This document shows, one piece after another, positions 52,262 through 61,540 of a DNA stretch of 64,000 bases. A program made the translations under genes and the position numbers. The stretch spans positions 2,749,213 through 2,813,212 of the forward strand of contig CM026390.1 in assembly GCA_014843695.1 (NCBI GenBank). Direction: 5' to 3'. This DNA is from Archivesica marissinica. Lineage: Eukaryota > Mollusca > Bivalvia > Venerida > Vesicomyidae. The notes under the pieces are model-generated. The model made no database searches, was not told the origin of the DNA, and saw nothing but the letters and a program-made list of their open reading frames with translations. Every line of letters starts with the position of its first letter. The stretch's first letter is position 1.

Positions 52262-55200
52262 TAGGGGCCAGTGTTAATGTGTGACCCAGACAGACAATGT
52301 ATTTAGGGGCCTGTGTTAATGTGTGACCCAGACGGACAATGTATTTAGGGGCCAGTGTTAATGTGTGACCCCAACAGACAATGTATTTAGGGGCCAGTGT
52401 TAATGTGTGACCCCAACAGACTGTATTTAGGGGCCAGTGTTAATGTGTGACCCCGACAGACAATGTATTTAGGGGCCAGTGTTAATGTGTGACCCAGACA
52501 GACAATGTATTTAGGGGCCAGTGTTAATGTGTGACCCAGACCGACAATGTATTTAGGGGCCAGTGTTAATGTGTGACCCAGACCGACAATGTATTTAGGG
52601 GCCAGTGTTAATGTGTGACCCAGACAGACAATGTATTTAGGGGCCAGTGTTAATGTGTGACCCAGACAGACAATGTATTTAGGGGCCAGTGTTAATGTGT
52701 GACCCAGACCGACAATGTATTTAGGGGCCAGTGTTAATGTGTGACCCAGACAGACAATGTATTTAGGGGCCAGTGTTAATGTGTGACCCCGACAGACAAT
52801 GTATTTGGGCCAGTGTTAATGTGTGACCCGACAGACAATGTACTTAGAGGCTAGTGTTAATGTGTGACCCAGAACGACAATGTATTTAGGAACCAGTGTT
52901 AATGTGTGACCCAGACCGACAATGTATTTAGGGGCCAGTGTTAATGTGTGACCCAGACAGACAATGTATTTAGGGGCCAGTGTTAATGTGTGACCCAGAC
53001 CGACAATGTATTTAGAGGCCAGTGTTAATGTGTGACCCAGACAGACAATGTATTTAGGGGCCAGTGTTAATGTGTGACCCAGACGGACAATGTATTTAGG
53101 GGTCAGTGTTAATGTGTGACCCCAACAGACAATGTATTTAGGGGCCAGTGTTAATGTGTGACCCCGACAGACAATGTATTTAGGGGCCAGTGTTAATGTG
53201 TGACCCAGACAGACAATGTATTTAGGGGCCAGTGTTAATGTGTGACCCAGACCGACAATGTATTTATGGGCCAGTGTTAATGTGTGACCCAGACAGAAAA
53301 TGTATTTAGGGGCCAGTGTTAATGTGTGACCCAGACAGACAATGTATTTATGGGCCAGTGTTAATGTGTGACCCAGACAGACAATGTATTTAGGGGCCAG
53401 TGTTAATGTGTGATCCAGACAGACAATGTATTTAGGGGCCAGTGTTAATGTGTGACCCAGACAGACAATGTATTTAGGGGCCAGTGTTAATGTGTGACCC
53501 AGACAGACAATGTATTTAGGGGCCAGTGTTAATGTGTGACCCCGACAGACAATGTACTTAGAGGCTAGTGTTAATGTGTGACCCAGACCGACAATGTATT
53601 TAGGGGCCAGTGTTAATGTGTGACCCAGACAGACAATGTATTTAGGGGCCAGTGTTAATGTGTGACCCCAACAGACAATGTATTTAGGGGCCAGTGTTAA
53701 TGTGTGACCCCGACAGACAATGTAATTAGGGGCCAGTGTTAATGTGTGACCCAGACAGACAATGTATTTAGGGGCCAGTGTTAATGTGTGACCCAGACAG
53801 AAAATGTATTTAGGGGCCAGTGTTAATGTGTGACCCAGACAGACAATGTATTTAGGGGCCAGTGTTAATGTGTGACCCAGACCGACAATGTATTTAGGGG
53901 CCAGTGTTAATGTGTGACCCAGACAGACAATGTATTTAGGGGCCAGTGTTAATGTGTGACCCAGACAGACAATGTATTTAGGGGCCAGTGTTAATGTGTG
54001 ACCCAGACAGACAATGTATTTATGGGCCAGTGTTAATGTGTGACCCAGACCGACAATGTATTTAGGGGCCAGTGTTAATGTGTGACCAGACAGACAATGT
54101 ATTTAGGGGCAGTGTTAATGTGTGACCCCGACGGACAATGTATTTAGGGGCCAGTGTTAATGTGTGACCCGACAGACAATATACTTAGAGGCTAGTGTTA
54201 ATGTGTGACCCAGACCGACAATGTATTTAGGAACCAGGGTTAATGTGTGACCCAGACAGACAATGTATTTAGGGGCCAGTGTTAATGTGTGACCCAGACA
54301 GACAATGTATTTAGGGGCCAGTGTTAATGTGTGACCCAGACCGACAATGTATTTAGGGGCCAGTGTTAAAGTGTGACCCAGACAGACAATGTATTTAGGG
54401 GCCAGTGTTAATGTGTGACTCAGACGGAAAATGTATTTAGGGGTCAGTGTTAATGTGTGACCCCAACAGACAATGTATTTAGGGGCCAGTGTTAATGTGT
54501 GACCCCGACAGACAATGTATTTAGGGGCCAGTGTTAATGTGTGACCCAGACAGACAATGTATTTAGGGGCCAGTGTTAATGTGTGACCCAGACCGACAAT
54601 GTATTTAGTGGCCAGTGTTAATGTGTGACCCAGACAGACAATGTATTTAGGGGCCAGTGTTAATGTGTGACCCAGACAGACAATGTATTTATGGGCCAGT
54701 GTTAATGTGTGACCCAGACAGACAATGTATTTAGGGGCCTGTGTTAATGTGTGACCCAGACAGACAATGTATTTAGTGGCCAGTGTTAATGTGTGACCCC
54801 AACAGACAATGTATTTAGGGGCCTGTGTTAATGTGTGACCCAGACAGACAATGTATTTAGGGGCCAGTGTTAATGTGTGACCCCAACAGACAATGTACTT
54901 AGAGGCTAGTGTAATGTGTGACCCAGACCGACAATGTATTTAGGGGCCAGTGTTAATGTGTGACCCAGACAGACAATGTATTAGGGGCCAGTGTTAATGT
55001 GTGACCCACAGACAATGTATTTAGGGGCCAGTGTTAATGTGTGACCCGACAGACAATGTAATTAGGGGCCAGTGTTATGTTGGGACCCAGACAGACATGT
55101 ATTTAGGGGCCAGTGTTAATGTGTGACCCAGACAGAAAATGTATTTAGGGGCCAGTGTTAATGTGTGACCCAGACAGACAATGTATTTAGGGGCCAGTGT

Positions 55201-55976
55201 TAATGTGTGACCCAGACCAACAATGTATTTATGGGCCAGTGTTAATGTGTGACCCAGACAGACACTGTATTTAGGGGCCAGTGTTAATGTGTGATCCAGA
55301 CAGACAATGTATTTAGAGGCCAGTGGTAATGTGTGACCCCAAGACATATTTTTAGGGGCCAGTGTTAATGTGTGACCCCGACAGACAATGTAATTAGGGG
55401 CCAGTGTTAATGTGTGACCCAGACAGACAATGTATTTAGGGGCCAGTGTTAATGTGTGACCCAGACAGACAATGTATTTAGGGGCCAGTGTTAATGTGTG
55501 ACCCAGACCGACAATGTATTTAGGGGCCAGTGTTAATGTGTGGACCCAGACAGACAATGTATTAGGGGCCAGTGTTAATGTGTGGACCCAGAACGACAAT
55601 GTATTAGGGGCCAGTGTTAATGTGTGACCAGACAGACAATGTATTTAGGGCCAGTGTTAATGTGTGACCCAGACAGACAATGTATTTAGGGGCCAGTGTT
55701 AATGTGTGATCCAGACAGACAATGTATTTAGGGGCCAGTGTTAATGTGTGACCCAGACAGACAATGTATTTAGGGGCCAGTGTTAATGTGTGACCCCGAC
55801 CGACAATATATTTAGGGGCCAGTGTTAATGTGTGACCCAGACAGACAATGTATTTAGGGGCCAGTGTTAATGTGTGAACCAGACAGACAATGTATTTAGG
55901 GGCCAGTGTTAATGTGTGACCCAGACAGACAATGTATTTATGGGCCAGTGTTAATGTGTGACCCAGACAGACAATG
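52262..55976. repeat. 42-bp minisatellite, 3.7 kb, running into a gap
   Basis: About 88 copies of a 42-bp unit beginning AGGGGCCAGTGTTAATGTGT, with CAGACAGAC, CAGACCGAC and CCAACAGAC variants. Matching variant order (for example CTTAGAGGCTAGTG at about 52840, 53558, 54182 and 54898) points to blocks of roughly 640-720 bp being duplicated. Its right end is lost in the gap. Confidence 0.96.
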
Positions 55977-56976
55977 NNNNNNNNNNNNNNNNNNNNNNNN
56001 NNNNNNNNNNNNNNNNNNNNNNNNNNNNNNNNNNNNNNNNNNNNNNNNNNNNNNNNNNNNNNNNNNNNNNNNNNNNNNNNNNNNNNNNNNNNNNNNNNNN
56101 NNNNNNNNNNNNNNNNNNNNNNNNNNNNNNNNNNNNNNNNNNNNNNNNNNNNNNNNNNNNNNNNNNNNNNNNNNNNNNNNNNNNNNNNNNNNNNNNNNNN
56201 NNNNNNNNNNNNNNNNNNNNNNNNNNNNNNNNNNNNNNNNNNNNNNNNNNNNNNNNNNNNNNNNNNNNNNNNNNNNNNNNNNNNNNNNNNNNNNNNNNNN
56301 NNNNNNNNNNNNNNNNNNNNNNNNNNNNNNNNNNNNNNNNNNNNNNNNNNNNNNNNNNNNNNNNNNNNNNNNNNNNNNNNNNNNNNNNNNNNNNNNNNNN
56401 NNNNNNNNNNNNNNNNNNNNNNNNNNNNNNNNNNNNNNNNNNNNNNNNNNNNNNNNNNNNNNNNNNNNNNNNNNNNNNNNNNNNNNNNNNNNNNNNNNNN
56501 NNNNNNNNNNNNNNNNNNNNNNNNNNNNNNNNNNNNNNNNNNNNNNNNNNNNNNNNNNNNNNNNNNNNNNNNNNNNNNNNNNNNNNNNNNNNNNNNNNNN
56601 NNNNNNNNNNNNNNNNNNNNNNNNNNNNNNNNNNNNNNNNNNNNNNNNNNNNNNNNNNNNNNNNNNNNNNNNNNNNNNNNNNNNNNNNNNNNNNNNNNNN
56701 NNNNNNNNNNNNNNNNNNNNNNNNNNNNNNNNNNNNNNNNNNNNNNNNNNNNNNNNNNNNNNNNNNNNNNNNNNNNNNNNNNNNNNNNNNNNNNNNNNNN
56801 NNNNNNNNNNNNNNNNNNNNNNNNNNNNNNNNNNNNNNNNNNNNNNNNNNNNNNNNNNNNNNNNNNNNNNNNNNNNNNNNNNNNNNNNNNNNNNNNNNNN
56901 NNNNNNNNNNNNNNNNNNNNNNNNNNNNNNNNNNNNNNNNNNNNNNNNNNNNNNNNNNNNNNNNNNNNNNNNNNNN
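55977..56976. other. Assembly gap of 1000 N
   Basis: Exactly 1000 N. The 42-bp array is on its left only; the right flank is a MITE copy, so the gap hides the array end and part of that element. Confidence 0.99.
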
Positions 56977-57203
56977 GTATAACGGTATATCTGTACCATA
57001 AATCTCGTTATTTGGGATACACAAGTAGTATTACGTGTGTAGAATTTACATGTTTACATTATTTTGTTATGTCAAACCGCGTATACGACGCTTGTTTATT
57101 AGTTGAAATACTCAGTTTTTGAGGCAAATATTTGGATTATTATACCATATTCTAGGAAAATACATTCTGTATAAATTTGTGTTTTCACCGATGTAGTGTC
57201 TGA
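56977..57203 (-). mobile_element. MITE copy (AAGCGACA family), cut by the gap
   Basis: Reverse-complementary to the left part of the element at 60059-60581. Shared stretches (given here on the plus strand) include CAAATATTTGG near the Lys-free centre, TTTTTGAGGCAAATATTTGG, GAAATACTCAGTTTTTGAGG and CGCGTATACGACG. Only the portion right of the gap is visible. Confidence 0.75.
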
Positions 57204-57256
57204 AGTACATCACCCGAATGGTGCATTCGGGAAAAATTGCGAGTTCGAAACCCCGT

Positions 57257-57816
57257 TACAACTCCTCCATTACAACTCCTCCATTACACCTCCTCCATTA
57301 CACCTCCTCCATTACAACTCCTCCATTACACCTCCTCCATTACACCTCCTCCATTACACCTCCTCCATTACAACTCCTCCATTACAACTCCTGCATTACA
57401 ACTCCTCCATTACAACTCCTGCATTACAACTCCTGCATTACAACTCCTCCATTACAACTCCTCCATTACAACTCCTCCATTACAACTCCTCCGTTACAAC
57501 TCCTCCGTTACAACTCCTCCGTTACAACTCCTCCATTACAACTCCTCCATTACAACTCCTGCATTACAACTCCTGCATTACAACTCCTCCATTACAACTC
57601 CTGCATTACAACTCCTGCATTACAACTCCTGCATTACAACTCCTGCATTACAACTCCTGCATTACAACTCCTGCATTACAACTCCTGCATTACAACTCCT
57701 CCATTACAACTCCTCCATTACAACTACTCCATTACAACTCCTCCATTACAACTCCTCCATTACAACTCCTCCATTGCAACTCCTCCATTACAACTACTCC
57801 ATTACAACTCCTCCAT
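57257..57816. repeat. 14-bp minisatellite
   Basis: About 40 copies of TACAACTCCTCCAT, with CTGCAT, CACCTCC and CTACTCC variants. Confidence 0.96.
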
Positions 57817-58307
57817 ACATTCATCTAGTTCTTCTTTTATTTGATTCAAGTATGTTGTTGATTTTTTTAAATACACTTTTTTATATTTCATGTGTTTTGG
57901 TCATTTGGAAATGAGCATTCGCGACATGTTTCTGAATCATTTTACAACATTTCAACAACATCGTATAAAAAGGTACCTTTAAAATATGTTTGACGATTGT
58001 AGGATACACAGGTCTAGCAACATTCAAATGTTTAAAGTTTTTTAAAACACTGTTGTGACATCATACCTTTGTACTTGCAGTCCATTATTATTAATATTAT
58101 ACTGCTGTCAAAAGGCCAGAGTATTATATTAAATCCTACGCGTAAATATACAAGATTAACAATTTTAATTAGTAGGATGTTGTTATATATGTGTGTGTTT
58201 TAAGTAAGATATAAACCTCAAACGGTGCTATGCACCTCACACAGTCAAATATTTTACATATTGGATCATTTTCGGCTTATATAGGATATACATAATGTAT
58301 CAAATCA
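57817..58307. other. Unique AT-rich DNA, nothing recognised
   Basis: No coding or repeat signal found. Confidence 0.5.
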
Positions 58308-58570
58308 GGGTTCATTCTAGGTCAGAATTTTAGGGAGAAGTGAGAAAGCGCGTGATCGCTTCCTTAAATGGTAATCTTTAATATACTTCTGCAAAATAGG
58401 GTTAAAATGCACAGTAAATACAAATTTGAATAGGAGTGCTTTATAATGGATCTTACTAGACAAAATTTTGTTTGAAAATCATAAAAAAAACAAAATATAT
58501 TATTTTTTTTAGGGAGAAGTGAGGGTCCCTAAGGCGACAGTTTCGCCCACATCGCCCTCTAGAATGATCC
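58308..58570 (+). mobile_element. MITE with CATTCTAG inverted ends (complete copy)
   Basis: The left end GGGTTCATTCTAG and right end CTAGAATGATCC are inverted repeats with one mismatch over 12 bases. GGGAGAAGTGAG occurs near both ends. No coding capacity; target-site duplication unclear. Related copies are at 28574 and 36113. Confidence 0.75.
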
Positions 58571-58724
58571 ATGATTAAACAAATAAAAAATATTTTGTCA
58601 GTATTCGAACTCAAATCCTTCCACACCGTATGTAGACCCTGGTTTATCCACTAAATCAATATATTTTCATACCATTTTCTTTGTAATAGGCAAATAAAAT
58701 AATCACGGACAATGATTTTGTGCC

Positions 58725-59100
58725 GATATCCATAGTTTCAAAACTGATATACACAGCTTCAAAACTGATATCCACAGCTTCAAAACTGATATCCACAGCT
58801 TCAAATCTGATATCCATAGCTTAAAACCTGATATCCACAGTTTCAAAACTGATATCCATAGCCTAAAACCTGATATCCACAGTTTCAAAAGAGATACCCA
58901 CAGTTTCAGAACTGATATCAACAGCTTCAAATCTGATATCCATAGCCTAAAACCTGATATCCACAGTTTCAAAAGAGATACCCACAGTTTCAGAACTGAT
59001 ATCAACAGCTTCAAATCTGATATCCATAGCTTAAAACCTGATATCCACAGTTTCAAATCTGATATCCACAGCTTCAGAACAGATATCCACAGTTTCAAAA
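58725..59100. repeat. 21-bp minisatellite
   Basis: About 18 copies of GATATCCACAGCTTCAAAAC plus T, many variants. An inner block (CAGTTTCAAAAGAGATACCC) recurs at about 58881 and 58966. Confidence 0.94.
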
Positions 59101-60058
59101 CAATGTTGCGGTAATTGTTTATCTGTCACGTCTCAAAATACTGAGGCCGATCTATTGATAAGCTTTATTTTGTTCTAGTACATTTTCAGTTCATTGCTGT
59201 TAATGTAGAGTGGTGGAACCTATGCTCGGCGTAAATCCTACATATCATGGCCTATAAAAAAAAGTTAAATGCACTTGCCGTATACATGTATTATTATTTT
59301 CTTAAGTCGTGAACACAACTTTCATAAAATTGTTGTTGAAAATGTTAGCTTCATTACGTAACCAAAATACAGCTATCGCTGTTTCCATGGGGAACTAGAT
59401 ACTTTAGGGCACCTATGCACGGCGTACATGAATTTTTTCATTTATGCATGGGTAAATGTTGAATATATTATTTTGACTTAGTAACATCAATAACTAACAT
59501 TATTACAACTCGTAAGAAACTTTTTTCTGGTTATTTGTACAATTTTTTTCCAATCCAGATAGCCTCCTGAAATGCTCATAAACCGCACATTTCGGGGGAA
59601 AACATTCTCCCAACAAGTTGTCTGTTTATATTCGGCTACTGAACCAGTCAGGTGATAGTTGCATTAGGCTACCGGTACGCACAACGGAATGTTATTGAAC
59701 CATGCTTCACCTCTGTCAGCGAAAATAGGTTAAAACTATTTAAATATTTTAAATACGGATGTACCATTGGCGTACCGGTAAATGCCTAAATTCAAGCAAA
59801 ATGTTCGCTTTTTATTCTTTAATTTTTCAGGCACATTTTGCATGTACGAACATAATATTATAATATATAAAGAACAAAATGTCAAATCGGTGAAAATTTT
59901 GCAAAACCATTACCGACAATTGTTTCATTTTCTGCGAAAACTACATTTATTTTGAAAACTCATTAAACTCTCTATTCAAAGATTTTCAATTTAAAATGCA
60001 ACATTTCACAACAAACTACCAGTTCTCGATGTCATAGTAATGAAACATGAGGCATGTA
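59101..60058. other. Unique DNA, nothing coding
   Basis: AT-rich. A diverged direct repeat, CCTATGCTCGGCGTA (59219) and CCTATGCACGGCGTA (59412), may belong to an unrecognised element. Confidence 0.5.
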
Positions 60059-60581
60059 AAGCGACACTACATCAGTGAAAACGCAAAATTATACAGAATG
60101 TGATTTCCTATTATCTAGTATAATTCTTTTCCAAATATTTGCCTCAAAAACTGAGTATTTCAACTAATAAACAAACGTCGTATACGCGGTTAGTTGACAT
60201 AGCAAAATAATGTAAATAGTGTCGACATACATGCCTAATATGCATGCATCCCGAATAACACGATTTATGATACAGATTTACCGTTATATCTCGCATTTGA
60301 GCCTATGCATATTTATTTGTAGACTAATCTTAGTTAAATTATCTCTAAACGACAGTATCAAGCGTTAAGTATTGACTCCAATGACACACAAATGTCAGTT
60401 CAGGAGCATGGATGACCGCTATATGAAATCCTACTTTCACTTTTGACAGTTTGTAGACCCCAAACACACTGTTTATTGATTCAATGTTTGTGTTCGAATG
60501 TATTTGGAAGAATTTGTAGTAGCAATGCATTCATACGTGAAAACATGCATTGTTTTGGCTTTTTGCAATGTAATGTCGCTT
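60059..60581 (+). mobile_element. Tc1/mariner-like MITE (AAGCGACA ends), 523 bp
   Basis: The left end AAGCGACACTACAT and right end ATGTAATGTCGCTT are inverted repeats with one mismatch over 14 bases, with TA on both sides (60057-60058, 60582-60583). No transposase. A second copy in opposite orientation lies at 56977-57203. The right end is the seed of the following 25-bp array. Confidence 0.75.
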
Positions 60582-60716
60582 TAAGTGATGCGATGTAATG
60601 TCGCTTTAAGTGATGCGATGTAATGTCGCTTTAAGTTATGCGATGTAATGTCGCTTTAAGTGATGCGATGTAATGTCGCTTTAAGTGATGCGATGTAATG
60701 TCGCTTTAAGTGATGC
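60568..60716. repeat. 25-bp minisatellite seeded by the MITE end
   Basis: Six copies of a 25-bp unit: ATGTAATGTCGCTT (the MITE terminal repeat), TA, then AGTGATGCG from the flank. The first copy overlaps the element end. Confidence 0.92.
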
Positions 60717-61010
60717 TTATTTCACGAGCACTACTAGACTACTAGTTAGAATTATCTAAATTTGAAATCCTGTCATCCCCAGAGACAGAAAACTAAGCAT
60801 TCCATTTTTACTGGTGCATAGGGTGAAAGAACTAGCCACACAACTAATTGATAGAAAATACAGTATACTCTCTGGTACAAGCAATAAACACAAGGATTAC
60901 CATACATTCCATGAACTAGCCATTAAGTGCTCAGAAAAAGGAAGAATTAATGATTACTCTTTTTCTTTCTAATCCCCAAACATAAGGAAGTATTTGACAC
61001 AAGAATAATG
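60717..61010. other. Unique DNA, nothing recognised
   Basis: Short AT-rich interval without signals, ending at the first of two adjacent SINEs. Confidence 0.5.
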
Positions 61011-61257
61011 AAAGTCATGATAGCGCAGTGGTAGAGCGTTTGTTTCAGGTGTTTAGAGGCCCGAAGATTGTACCCAGCTGTAGCCGTTACAATTGTGCCG
61101 TGCCCCCAGGCAAGACATTTAAATTCCACTTTGTTTACTATGTGGCGATGAATTCCATCTGGAATAAGGTCTCGAGAGCTGATTAATATAAGTTGTAAGA
61201 ACTTGCTTCGCAATCGAGCAAATATAAATTTGTATAAAATAAAACATAATAGGCCAA
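61011..61257 (+). mobile_element. tRNA-derived SINE, family 1 (full length)
   Basis: Head AAAGTCATGATAGCGCAGTG and GGTAGAGCGTTTGTTTCAGG, body with TTTAAATTCCACTTTG, tail AAGAACTTGCTTCGCAATCG. Flanks AAGAATAATG at 61001-61010 and 61258-61267 form a perfect 10-bp target-site duplication. Confidence 0.9.
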
Positions 61258-61267
61258 AAGAATAATG

Positions 61268-61494
61268 GAAGTCGCGATAGCTCAGTTGTAGCGTGTTCAG
61301 GTGTGAGAGGCCCTAGGTTTGTGCCCAGCTGTAGTCGTTACGATTCTGCTCTTAGACAAGGCATTTAAATTCCACATTGCCTCATCCCTTTTCATTGTGG
61401 CGTTGGAGTCTATCAGGAAGGAGGTTTCGAGAGCGATTAAAAAGTTGTAAGAACTTGTTTCGTAATCGAGCTAACAGAAATTTGTATAAACTAA
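61268..61494 (+). mobile_element. tRNA-derived SINE, family 1 (full length), next to the previous one
   Basis: Head GAAGTCGCGATAGCTCAGTT, body CATTTAAATTCCACATTGCC, tail AAGAACTTGTTTCGTAATCG. It begins right after the second AAGAATAATG; a similar AAGAATATTA follows its tail at 61495. The head differs from its neighbour, so it is a separate insertion, not a tandem duplication. Confidence 0.88.
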
Positions 61495-61540
61495 AGAATA
61501 TTATTAATGTAACAACATGTATATTAAGTTATTAACCCAT

